NCBI GenBank assembly: GCA_947652605.1
Contig: OX393577.1
Location: forward strand, 65,062,108-65,126,107
Direction of reading: 5' to 3'
Source of the DNA: Elmis aenea
Lineage: Eukaryota; Arthropoda; Insecta; Coleoptera; Elmidae
Length of the DNA stretch: 64,000 nt
Under the pieces are notes generated by a model. The model ran no database searches. It was not told the DNA's origin and saw only the letters and a list, made by a program, of their open reading frames with translations. Positions 1 through 9,693 of the stretch are shown in pieces. A program made the translations under genes and the position numbers. Every line of letters begins with the position of its first letter. Positions within the stretch are counted from its first letter, which is position 1.

Positions 1-20
1 AAGTGGCGTGCAAAACTTAC

Positions 21-90
21 ATTTAGCTCTTTTTATCTGCTTTGAAGGTCCTTCTGAAGAAGGCACTCGCCTCCTCTTAGTAGCCGACAT
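21..90 (-). CDS. First coding exon of an unidentified gene (partial)
   Basis: On the minus strand an ATG at 90..88 opens a frame of 23 codons that starts MSATKRRRVPSSEGPSKQ and is rich in Lys and Arg. It ends at a good donor (AAAT|GTAAGT, exon end at 21), so the rest of the gene lies beyond the left edge. A possible acceptor (TTAATTTTAG) lies just before the ATG, so a 5' untranslated exon is possible further right. The basic start could be a nuclear targeting signal. The protein family is not recognisable from this piece. An alternative is a chance frame, but the start, the open frame and the strong donor fit together. Confidence 0.45.
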
Positions 91-2115
91 TCTAAAATTA
101 ATTAACAATACAACAAGAGACCTAAAATATGAAAAAGTTTGGTTAGGATATAACGTACCTTTTTAAAGTGCTCTTTTATATCTTTAAATTAATAATGACG
201 TAAAAAACTGACATACAACTAATTATTTAGCCAAGGCACATAATTTTTCTTCACTGCAATGCTCTTTCTGCAGAAAAGCGGGAAACTAACGAAGGGGATC
301 AACAATTAATGCCCACCCTTCTACTAGTTTTTATACTGTTGTGTCTAATGTCACGTCTTGTGAATATAATTTTGTATGTAACTTAAAAGTACAGCTACGA
401 GAGAGCTCTAGCTGTACGTTTTCGATAGGGTACCTCTATGTATATACGGCAACGTTTCACAAACCCTCCAAATTTCTAATAGCGGCAATGGGATTATATA
501 GGATTTCTTTTAATAATTCAATTTTTAAACGAAATTTGCAGGTAAAAACTCAATTGGCGTGCAGATATAGATGCAATAATAAGTATAGCAATTAAAAAAT
601 GAGTAAAATGAAGGATTAACAATAAATTGTTATTAGCTATTAATGTTTAAAAACCCCATGATACACGCCGTGTATCATGGGGTGTAGGCATGTAAGGAAT
701 AAAACACAAGACGTTATAATAAACGTATTTTTTAATGTCCAATGAGCAACTGAAAAGTATAGGTTCATCAATTTAATTTCATATTTTATCACAAAATTAC
801 ATTATTAATCCCAATCATTGCTATTAAGTTCGATTTAGACCAATAATACAATGCACATTTTCTTAAAAATTAAAAAAATTATTGTATTTTAGCTACTAGA
901 ATGCATTGTTTAGGATTACTTTAAATTTTTTAAATAATATGGAGACAGTTGCAAAATTTTTTCCAAGACTGTAGCCAAAATACTGTAAATTTAAGAAAAT
1001 GACATAACATTCCATTCACACGTTTTATTAAAAATTTGTTAATCATTATTTCAACCAACTGAGGATAAATAATTGTTATTTAAAAAATTGTCAAAGGTAT
1101 GGGAAAAGTTATCCTAAGTAGTTTTTAATTTTTGAAATTACCGCGTGTTTTGTAATGTTGAACTTTTCGCAATGTATGTCATGAATTTTGCATTTATTGA
1201 AAGAATATTTAAATTTATGAGGACATATTTCTTATTTTACCCTGAATTACGTTATTAAGGCTAAAATTTAACTTTTTAAAATCATTTAAGATCAGCTGTT
1301 ATGGTTGAATGAATGTAAACATTGGTAAACATGCTTAAAATACGGACATCAAAGGTACGCTACATTGTTGATGAGTTAGAAGGAGATAGATTTTCTGTCA
1401 GACGTCGATACTTATATCTAGTCTAGAAATGCAAGACGCTGTCTGTCTCTTTTTAACACGTTGGGTGTAACAGTCGCATATGTCGTAGCGTTCTCGTCAC
1501 CTCCTTTATGTGCTCCTGGTACAATATGTAAGTAGAAAATGTCACCAACAGAGGTCTCGGCCTACACGATTTTAGAATTTATAAGTATCGAAGCAAGCAG
1601 CTGAGCGGATTATGAATGAAGTTGGCCATGGTTTTCGAGTTATTTATTACATTTTTTTTTGTATGAATTTAAACATTATATGGGAGGCAAAAGGATTTTT
1701 AATGAAATTAGTACTGTTATCTACTGAAAATGTTTCTAAACGTCATAATGGTGCTTGTGAATTGATTAATACAACACTTTAATTAGCTGTGAAGATTATT
1801 GCACAATTTTTGATAACTAAAATTTATACCTAAACATTAATGCTATAAGGCAATGAATCATACATAAAAGTTAATAATTAATCGACCGATTAACAAGAAA
1901 TCAGTCGATAAACTAATTAACTAAGATTAAATTACATTATAGGTGCATTTATAATTAGCTACAATAAAATACACAAGCAGGAGCATCCACTTTATTGATA
2001 TTTTAAAATCCAATTTTACAGTACAAATTTATAAGTAGTATTTAAATAATTGTCACCCACATTTGATAAGGATAATATTTAAATAACATTATACAGACTA
2101 CTTATAAGCTAATTA
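91..2115. other. AT-rich intergenic DNA without a recognised gene
   Basis: Both strands were read and no convincing coding frame was seen. The frame at 341..595 has no family features. The 3' untranslated end of the PIGM transcript should lie at the right end of this stretch; a reverse-strand AATAAA occurs near 1991. A perfect palindrome at 653..683 is listed separately. Confidence 0.5.
653..683. repeat. Perfect 15-bp-arm inverted repeat with a 1-nt centre
   Basis: The arm ACCCCATGATACACG is followed by one C and then its exact reverse complement. The hairpin would be almost loopless. No flanking duplication or known terminal repeat was seen. It may be a very small transposon scar, a protein-binding palindrome or a rearrangement product. 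Confidence 0.8.
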
Positions 2116-3825
2116 TTATTCTACCTTATCTTGTGTTGATGGCATAAAATTTATTATCAGTCTACCTAATATTGCCATATTAGCACAAAAAAATGAAACA
2201 CTTTGTATCCATATAAAGTTAAAAGTATTTTGACCTCGGAATTCCAGAAAATAGGCTGGCAATAACCACGCTACTTGAGCACCCAACCAAATCATGCCAA
2301 GAAAAAGTGCAGTTTTAGCTGCCATTTTAATTTGCCAAAAGCACAAGGGAAGGATCGCAAGTATCCACACGAAATATTGTGATGTTATGACAGTGTTGTA
2401 AGATACCATTACTATTGTTAGAGTAAGAATTGAAAAATTTAAAGTAAACTTGTTCAGACCGTATCTTACTGAAAAGACAAGAAGTAATATAATTTGGGGT
2501 AAAACTGTTAGTACTTTTTGCCAGAGTCCAATATTTTTGACTCCGGCAGTTAAATATTGCAGATAAAAGTACAAGGAAAAATTGTGACGGGTATCCTTCC
2601 TTATTAAATGATAAATGTAGCTTTCATACAGGAACTGATACCCATAAAGCAAATAAAACAATGCAGTTAGGAAAGATAACGAAATTAAACAACCCATGAC
2701 TAGTTTTAACTGATCCCTATTCGGTATTACATAATATAAATATTGCTTTTTAAAAATTGTTTTACGTTCATTTTTTAAGCTAACTGTTTTATTATTTTCA
2801 TTGTTTATAATTTGATTTTCAACGTTCTTCAAATCTTTGGTTGTTTTCGCGTTTTTGTCACTATCGATTTTTTCGTGTTTCAAATGTTTGTTCTTCAACT
2901 GTTTTACACTTTTTTCATTAAGTTTTGTTTTAGTTTCAATTTTTAATTCTTTGGTTTGTTGATGGTCTGTCTTGTTCTGATTGGATTTTCCAATAGGTCT
3001 TTTGCGATAATCAGAATAGAATGAAAATTTGCTTAAGTGCATAAACAGAGCTAAGCTGTACATTAATGGGTAAAGCCGTACGTGTATAGACAATCCGTGA
3101 ACTAAGCCTGATAGAAAATACTGTCGTTTACATTGTAAGAGATACAGTGTCACTAGCACTAAGAATCCTGAAATTGAATCACAGTTACCTCTTGTTGCAA
3201 TCGCTATAGTTAATGGATTGTATAACCACAGTAACATGCTGATATCTGCAGTTATTTCGATATTAGTCTTCATTTGTTTTTTTTCAACGCTACTTTTTTT
3301 GAATTCCAAGAGTTTCATTTTTTTTCTCGGTCTACTATGGTATCCCCTGATACTTTGCTCGCGATTTATTTTTTCATGATTGCTAGAATCATTCAATGGG
3401 ACTTTTACTTTCTCTTCGTTTTTAAGTGTCTTATGAAGGATTTTTTGCTTGTAGTAGTCATATTCATTTAGACTGTTTTTAACGATTAATCTTATTAACA
3501 AGCCTCCCAATATATCAACTACACAAAACAAAACTTTCCCAAAGGAACTGTTTAAGAGCAGGTTAGGTGTCAATAAAATGGCAATTAAAGGTGTATATCT
3601 GTATGTGTGTCTGTTATACGGTGAACTATTATGTAATACATGGCGAGCAGCGTCAGTGAACACTTTGTAATCGACGTCAGTGTAAGGAACTGTGGAATTT
3701 TCATCATGGTATATCCCATACTGTACAAGCAATATTCGAATCGCAAAGCCAATAAATATGTGGAACTTATAGTCTATATTAGTGAACTTGTGCCAAATGT
3801 TAGTAATCATTTTGCAATTTTTCAT
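2116..3825 (-). CDS. PIGM: GPI mannosyltransferase 1 (PIG-M), with two lysine/asparagine-rich insertions
   Basis: PIG-M is the ER membrane mannosyltransferase that adds the first mannose to the GPI anchor precursor, using dolichol-phosphate-mannose on the lumenal side. The 569-aa frame shows the family pattern. The YTDVDYKVFTDAARHVL block with the catalytic DxD lies near residues 48-66, followed by SPYNRHTYRYTPL, NPLTIAIATRGNCDSI, RHNFSLYFYLQYL and TSQYFVWILAILPL, with many hydrophobic helices between. Most members are about 420 aa. The extra length sits in two polar, Lys/Asn-rich stretches, about residues 119-196 and 275-370, each between conserved helices. These could be coding insertions in loops or, less likely, unspliced introns. 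The gene is the last frame of a tightly packed minus-strand series and starts 51 nt after NDUFAF8 stops. Confidence 0.93.
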   Translation of the reverse strand: MKNCKMITNIWHKFTNIDYKFHIFIGFAIRILLVQYGIYHDENSTVPYTDVDYKVFTDAARHVLHNSSPYNRHTYRYTPLIAILLTPNLLLNSSFGKVLFCVVDILGGLLIRLIVKNSLNEYDYYKQKILHKTLKNEEKVKVPLNDSSNHEKINREQSIRGYHSRPRKKMKLLEFKKSSVEKKQMKTNIEITADISMLLWLYNPLTIAIATRGNCDSISGFLVLVTLYLLQCKRQYFLSGLVHGLSIHVRLYPLMYSLALFMHLSKFSFYSDYRKRPIGKSNQNKTDHQQTKELKIETKTKLNEKSVKQLKNKHLKHEKIDSDKNAKTTKDLKNVENQIINNENNKTVSLKNERKTIFKKQYLYYVIPNRDQLKLVMGCLISLSFLTALFYLLYGYQFLYESYIYHLIRKDTRHNFSLYFYLQYLTAGVKNIGLWQKVLTVLPQIILLLVFSVRYGLNKFTLNFSILTLTIVMVSYNTVITSQYFVWILAILPLCFWQIKMAAKTALFLGMIWLGAQVAWLLPAYFLEFRGQNTFNFIWIQSVSFFCANMAILGRLIINFMPSTQDKVE

Positions 3826-3876
3826 GGACTCTAAATATTACTACTACTAGTTATAACAATCTGACTCACGGGCATG

Positions 3877-4074
3877 TTACAACCTGGTTTTTAACGAAGT
3901 AGCTGTTCTCTGTAAGCAGTTTTTGAACAATTTAAATTCTTCGTTACAATCATTCAAATTCACATGATCTTTTTTCAATACACACTTTGCATAATTTGTA
4001 GCTTCCGTTTTGCACTTTGCTAATACAACAGGATACTGCCGGAATCTTGACTTCGCTCTCTTAACTGAATCCAT
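3877..4074 (-). CDS. NDUFAF8: Complex I assembly factor NDUFAF8-like twin CX9C protein
   Basis: A 65-aa protein with the twin CX9C layout: Cys21-x9-Cys31 and Cys43-x9-Cys53. This fold is oxidised and trapped in the mitochondrial intermembrane space by the MIA40 pathway. The segments FRQYPVVLAKCKTEATNYAKCV and EEFKLFKNCL correspond well to vertebrate NDUFAF8 (C17orf89), which partners NDUFAF5 in complex I assembly. The start codon lies only 4 nt after the stop codon of the preceding frame and the stop lies 51 nt before PIGM, so an own promoter is hard to fit. Another small CHCH protein is possible, but the spacing and the YxxC element favour NDUFAF8. Confidence 0.8.
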   Translation of the reverse strand: MDSVKRAKSRFRQYPVVLAKCKTEATNYAKCVLKKDHVNLNDCNEEFKLFKNCLQRTATSLKTRL

Positions 4075-4078
4075 CGAT

Positions 4079-4279
4079 TTAGTCGGACCTAAGGCGAGGG
4101 GGATGCAACTTCTGTAATCGCTGCAGTTCTTGAAGGGTTGGTAGATCTTTACGGAAAAAACTGTCGTAAATTGGTTTTGAAAAAAATATTAATAGTGCCA
4201 CTGTCGTTGTAACACCCACAAATAATCTTGGGTTTCGTTGAGTCCACGATCTGTCTTTTAAAACAGTTTTACCTTTCAT
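4079..4279 (-). CDS. Small single-pass membrane protein (66 aa), family not recognised
   Basis: The protein has a basic N-terminus (MKGKTVLKDRSWTQRNPR), one hydrophobic helix at about residues 19-34, then a charged tail with a leucine heptad-like LPTLQELQRLQKL. This layout (short positive N-end, one helix, short amphipathic tail) is typical of small inner-mitochondrial-membrane proteins. It lies between two intermembrane-space CX9C genes, 8 nt after the CMC4 stop and 4 nt before the NDUFAF8 start. A mitochondrial assembly role is therefore an inference from context only. No named family could be matched. The frame is intact and its packing argues that it is translated. Confidence 0.7.
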   Translation of the reverse strand: MKGKTVLKDRSWTQRNPRLFVGVTTTVALLIFFSKPIYDSFFRKDLPTLQELQRLQKLHPPRLRSD

Positions 4280-4287
4280 CGCAAGTC

Positions 4288-4555
4288 TTAAGATCGTTTT
4301 TTGTCATTTGGTTTTGCAGGTTGTTTGGAATGGTCCACTTTAAAACCTTCACAAACCAAACTTACGTCACCCCACTTAAGACAACAATTTCGCAAATCCG
4401 TAATGGCTTTCTGGCAAGCAGATTCTTGGTAGTTATTTTCTGTAAGAAAATCACATCATATTACATAATGTAGGTTATGGAATTTACAAAATCATACTTT
4501 CAAGACAGTCCTGAATTGAACATGCAAAAGCCTGGCAAGGATCTGTTTTCGGCAT
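4288..4555 (-). CDS. CMC4: CMC4 (p8-MTCP1) CX9C protein, two exons
   Basis: Exon 1 is 4498..4555 (ATG at 4555..4553, donor GAAA|GTATGA). Exon 2 is 4288..4439 (acceptor TTACAG at 4440-4442). The 58-nt intron joins phase 1 to give a 69-aa protein; CMC4 in mammals is 68 aa. The start reads MPKTDPCQAFACSIQDCLEK, and Cys7-x9-Cys17, Cys28-x9-Cys38 and Cys39-x9-Cys49 reproduce the family's three CX9C spacings, including the CC pair. CMC4 is a small mitochondrial intermembrane-space protein, linked in yeast to respiratory chain assembly. It is first in the minus-strand series and should carry the promoter for the frames behind it. Confidence 0.88.
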
Positions 4556-5048
4556 TTACACTTTTGTGTAATGAAATGAAATAATTATCAGTTTAAAAAC
4601 AAATTCACATTTACCGGAAATTTTTTCAACCACTGCACCCATGCGATTTAGGTGTTACTTATCAGTAGATAAAACGTACTTTGTGCTATTTACTACAGTA
4701 ATAATGATAAGAAAACATAAAATATTTACATAGATCATCAATTTTTAATATTTTATAATGACAGTTTTTGTAAAACAAAACTAAAATACGTAAAATTGGT
4801 TTTTAAAAATATTCCAAGATTCAGTAGTTACAATGCTTCACTGGTGTATAGGTCAAATGCTTCATTATCGAATAGTTCCAATGATAGCTGTCAGTTGTGT
4901 TTATAGTAGATGACGGATTCTGCCAGTTTTCATAATTCTGCAATAATAATTCAACAGAATTAGTTAGGTGTAACTGCACAATAAAATATAAGTTTGCTTT
5001 AACGCAAGCTTTTATTTAATATATTTTTTGAAGTGTAGAGGAATTGAA
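4556..5048. promoter_or_regulatory. Probable bidirectional promoter region between CMC4 and CRIPT
   Basis: The 493 bp between the two start codons separate genes transcribed away from each other. Both are conserved housekeeping genes, so the shared space should contain both start sites. No TATA box or other core element can be assigned with confidence. The right end, close to CRIPT, is AT-rich. Confidence 0.5.
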
Positions 5049-5408
5049 ATGGTTTGTGAAAAATGTGAGCAAAAATTAGGTAAAGTTATAACACCTGACC
5101 CTTGGAAAAGTGGAGCACGGAACACTACAGAATCAGGAGGCCGTAAAGTCAATGAAAACAAAGCCCTAACATCTACCAAGAACAGATATAACCCGTACAC
5201 AACAAAATTCGAAACATGCAGGTAAATCCGATGAAGGGTTATTCTTGAGTATGTTATTTCATTCTACGTTTGTTTTAGGATATGCCGACAGAAAGTTCAT
5301 CAATCAGGATCACATTACTGCCAAGCTTGCGCCTACAAAAAAGGAATTTGTGCTATGTGTGGCAAGAAACTTCTTAGTACAAAGAATTATAAACAGTCCT
5401 CAGCATAA
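5049..5408 (+). CDS. CRIPT: Cysteine-rich PDZ-binding protein CRIPT, two exons
   Basis: Exon 1 is 5049..5221 and exon 2 is 5279..5408, separated by a 57-nt GT-AG intron. The spliced product is 100 aa, against 101 aa in vertebrates. It starts MVCEKCEQKLGKVITPDPWK and continues with NTTESGGRKVNENKALTS. The second exon has CRQKVHQSGSHYCQACAYKKG and CAMCGKK, giving the four CxxC zinc-binding pairs. CRIPT binds zinc, was first described as a ligand of the third PDZ domain of PSD-95, and is also linked to the minor spliceosome. The C-terminus here is KQSSA, which departs from the vertebrate PDZ ligand end (QTSV). An upstream in-frame ATG at 5028 lacks family support, so 5049 is taken as the start. 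Confidence 0.95.
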
Positions 5409-8113
5409 AGTACAATTAATTATTAGAAATTATTCGAACATTTGTTTTTTTTTAAATTGAAATGTTTAATTTTGGTGTTTCAGTTCTATCATTTTATTGC
5501 AAATAACAATAATTTTCTGAACAATGTAAATCAAGTTTTTATATGATGAAATACACTTAACTACATTTAATAATTAAGTGTCTACATGTAGTGATAAAAT
5601 GTATTATAAATTATTAAATATTATCTTTTATTTTAATAAAACATATCAAATGTGTATGGTTTTACTTCCATTATTTGATTGTAATAATTATATAATTTTG
5701 TTGGCTAAATATTTATTATTTAACTTTTAACTATCCTAGGTTCATAATAACAAAAAAATGATCAATCAGGCGTGTTAAATACTGGGATATTTTGGCCTTT
5801 TGTAAGTTTTTTATTAATTAAAAAATTATACTCCTACATTTAATAAAATACTAAGACATTTCCTAGAAGTATAAACAAAAAAAAAGGTTCATAACTGTAA
5901 TTGTTTTCCATTAAGGCAGCGTTGAAAACGGAAAAATATTTATGATCATAAAACAATTAAAGGAATAATAAATACGTTGAAATAGCGAACAAATGATATT
6001 AACTCTTTCACTTAGTAGTATAAATAACGTTACATTAAAAGCATATTATTAAAGAAAACTTATTGATGTGGAAACTATTGTTCATACGCATAAATAAATT
6101 TATCTATGTCTGGCGTTTACCTGAAAAAAACTCGTTGTTTCAAAAATATTGTAGATTTTGCAAGTTTAGCATCCCGCTAAGTGTCAGAACATGCGCATTT
6201 TATAACCGAGAATGGCTCCCCCCTTAAATTTCTTCCTTTTTGAGTGAATTACCTTGAGTGTCGCGTGCGCGATTAATAATAGTTTTATCTGTCAAAATCG
6301 TAACAAAACTGTGTGATACTAAATAGTGCGTCAAAGAGTAAGTGCAGTAAATATATTTTCGCAACTGCATATTATTATGTGTTGACGTGATTAGATTTGA
6401 TTTTGAAAATTAGAGTTTACTACTTTATTCGGACATAATTGTGGTATGAGAGCTTACCCATGTAACGTAAAAACTTATCACTGAGTTGAAATTTCAAAGC
6501 AAAAAAGCAAGCATGTGTGTGATTAGAAGATTTTGAGCTAATAAATAGCAGTGTGTCACTGCTTATGTCAACTAGAGTACAGAATAAGTTCCAGAAATTT
6601 ATGTAAACTTGAAAAAGCAGACAATATTTTATGTTTTAAATTTATATGCATTTTAAATCAGTTTGAAACACAAAAGTTTAAGGTATACTTTCAAAGTTTA
6701 ACACCACACTTTTTTGTTTAATGCTTTTTAATTTTATTCTGTTGTGGCTTAGTAAAACTTTTGAATAATTTCTGATTGTGTTTGTTGTGATGTTAATATT
6801 ACAAAATGTTAACCACTTATACTCATAATTTTTGCGTTACAGGTATTAATTTGTATTTTTTTTGTCGGTGTTATCAATAATTGCACCAATTAACATTTTT
6901 AGTGATTGTGTTTGCTATTCTGATGTTACTTTTGTAAGTAAAATTTTGACCACATACATCTGGACCTTCACTAACGTTTAAATATTTTACAGTGTATTGA
7001 ACGTTGTAAGACGAAAATTTAGGGACAATTTTAAAATTCTTCTCAAAATAAACTTAGTAAAAGTATTTTTAACCATTTTAAGTTGTTGTCTAAACGTCTA
7101 AAGGCTTCAGAAATATCAGTTGTTTTTTAAATACATTAGTCCTATATTATCATCTTTGAAAATATGTTTTTAATTTCCTTTAATATAACAGCACACAGTT
7201 TGTAGTTCTGTTTTGAATAAATATATCATTTACATTTTTTTTGTCATTTACAACACAGAAACAATTAATATTCAGTCACTGTTTGTCGTTTAAAACTTAA
7301 TTTTATGAAATTACCGTCTCTGCACATCAAATTTAAGTATTGTACAAGATTATGTTATTAAATTAAACATTTTTTGGAACTTAAAGCGTATTTAACGAAT
7401 CTTTTTCAATATTATAGTTCATTTGCCAGACCCAAAAACTACTTGTAACTTAAAAAAATTACAAGTAATTTATTTGTTGTCCTTATAGTCTTGACATATT
7501 CCTTTGCTTGATAATAAATAAACGCGAAGGTTCAGTGCTAAATAAAATGTAGTAATTTAAAAAAAAGTTAATCGAAGTGAAAGTGATTGTGGACTTAAGA
7601 ACTTTATATCGCAAGATAAATGTTTGGTCGAAGAGGCTGGATCAATTTGCTGTGCTTATTAAGGCTGTCTTTTTTGTTAAGTTAAGAAAGATGGACGAGC
7701 ATGAGTATGGCAGGTCGGTTTAGCTGGCAGGCGTAGTCAAACTCGAGGAATAAAGCGGCGGGTGGAGCACAAAAAAGGTACGTTTACACAGTTTATATAC
7801 CGTGTGTTGTACCCAATCTTGCCAAAATGCTTTTAAAGGAATATTTCTTATTGGCAAATGTTTATAACAATATTATGTTAAGGTTGTATTCTCCTTTCCT
7901 GTCTCATTTGAAGTGACCACTAATTATTTACATTTATGTAACAATATGTAAATATTGTTCTACATTTTCTGGTTGCAAATATTTTCTTTCGTCCAATATT
8001 TTTTGTGTAAAGTATTCCCTAATTAGTTAGCATGGGCCATGAAAATTACATTATTGGTTAAATAATTTAATATTGCTTCATAGTTTTTCTTTATTATTTT
8101 AAGCTTTGTTATA
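5409..8113. other. Intergenic or intronic DNA; possible noncoding transcript start
   Basis: No coding frame was seen. A patch at about 6180-6340 is richer in CpG than its surroundings and ends with a donor-like GA|GTAAGT near 6335. A second patch at about 7590-7777 ends in a good donor, AAAAAAG|GTACGT. Neither has a long frame. Together with the acceptor-like TTTTCATTTTCAG before 9799 they could be exons of a plus-strand noncoding RNA. This is inference from splice-like motifs only. Confidence 0.3.
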
Positions 8114-9693
8114 CAGGGTGATTAAAATTCGGGTTTAAGCATGGGGATCTTCCTTATTATAATAGCTAGAGTATAGGTTAGAATTTGGCAAAGTTGTGCT
8201 TATTAATAATCCTAAGAGAAATTGGAAATATCTCAAACGGCATTCGAGAAAATTAGGAAAAACCGGAAAATACGATTTTTGAAAATCGTCTATAACTCCT
8301 TTGGAGTTTGAAATATTTTAAACAAGTAAAAACATTATTTTATTCTTGAGGCTTTCGCGGCCGTTATCCATAATACAATCTTGGTTTCCGGGTTTGGAAC
8401 CGCGTCTTCTATATTTAGAAGTAGTTGACGTTTCGACCATTGTGTCTTGGTCTTTTTCAAAACGAGTCGTTCTAAATATAGAAGACGCGGTTCCAAACCC
8501 GGAAACCAAGATTGTATTAAGTAAAAACATTGCAACTTTTTAAGCCGAATCGGATGGTGGTCACAAATTTTTCCTTGATTCGTTGATTCATTGATGTATC
8601 ACACATGGTATTTTACTTCATCTTTCATTGTCAAATTAAAAAAAAAAGGTTTTAAACAATAACCATTATAAATCAGGCTGGCCGGTCATGTTGTTTCCAT
8701 GACAACCAATTAACAAACTAAAAGTTTTGAAAGCGTGTTACTTGCCAGATTAATAAATTCGTAAAAATGAACTTAAAAAACAAAGAAAAACGCAAATGTG
8801 CGATTGTTTTATACCGTTTTTTTAAGTTTTGTTAAACTTTGTCACATGCTTTAAACAAATTTACTTAGGTTTCTGTTTAACGTAGAAAAATAGTGTTTTT
8901 TCGGGTCTGTTTGTAATAAAAATGTTTTTTTAATTTTCATCTGAAACCTTTCTGCCGTATTATCTTCTGGATTTGGCAAAAGCCCCATATTTCTCTAAGT
9001 TTCTGTCCAACGTACAAAAATATGTGTGCGAGGGTTGTCTTCTTTCTGGATTTGTTTCTGCATATCGTTGACTAGACAATATAGAATTCTTATTCAATGA
9101 ATAAAAATTCGCAGCATATCGCGTTTTTCTTCGTTATAAAGTTCATTTTTACGAATCTATTAATCTGACAAAACTTTTAGTTTTGTTGATTGGTTGTCAT
9201 GAAAACAACATAAACTACCATGACCGGCCAATCTGATTTATAGTTGTTATTGTTAAAACTTATTTATTGAAATTTGACAATGAATAAAGAAGTAAAATAC
9301 CATGTGTGATACATCAATGAAGTCAGAAAAATAAATGCTATTTGATTATATAAATAGCAAAAATTGCGCCTATTAGAAAAAACAAAGTTGGTTGTCATAA
9401 AACAAAAACGAATTGACCTAGGAAAAATTTGTGACCACCATTCGATTCAGATTAAATAGTTGCTTGGGCAATGTTTTTACTTATTTAAAATATTTCAAAC
9501 TCCAAAGAAGTTATAGACGATTTTCAAAAATCGTATTTTCCGGTTTTTCCTAATTTTCTCGGATATCGTTTGAGATATTTCCAATTTCTCTTTGGAATAT
9601 TATTGAGCACGAAATCTAGCAAACTTAAATCTATACTCTAGCTATTATAATAAGTGAGATTCTCATGCTTAAACTCGAATTTCAATCACCCTG
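8114..9693. mobile_element. Palindromic (foldback) DNA element, CAGGGTG group A
   Basis: The element starts CAGGGTGATTAAAATTCG and ends with the inverted form ...CAATCACCCTG, with TA on both sides (8112-8113 and 9694-9695). The two halves are inverted copies along almost the whole 1.58 kb. Matching stretches include the AGCATG end block, the GAAAATCGTCTATAAC block and the GGTGGTCACAAATTTTTCC block. No transposase frame is present. The TA duplication suggests Tc1/mariner-type mobilisation, which is inference. The left half is interrupted by the insertion at 8337..8518. Confidence 0.85.
8337..8518. mobile_element. Penelope-like hairpin insertion with a perfect 50-bp inverted repeat
   Basis: The insertion lies inside the foldback element and is bounded by a direct repeat AAGTAAAAACATT (8324..8336 and 8519..8531), a 13-bp target duplication. 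The arms 8371..8420 and 8470..8519 are exact reverse complements. The 49-nt centre, read on the minus strand, contains GACC...GGTCGAAACGTC. That is the stem II, GAAA and cleavage-site part of a hammerhead ribozyme; the CTGANGA box is decayed. Hammerhead motifs in the terminal repeats are a known property of Penelope-like retroelements, hence the assignment. Confidence 0.5.

Noticed and set aside
341..595. 84-codon plus-strand frame near the left end
   Set aside because: No domain, splice context or composition that separates it from chance frames in AT-rich DNA.
6108..6132. Fused TTTTTTTCAG|GTAAAC on the minus strand, like a ratchet point
   Set aside because: No minus-strand gene with a long intron is known to cover 6.1 kb; the large gene ends at 13.1 kb or somewhat lower. 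It is therefore more likely a chance match.
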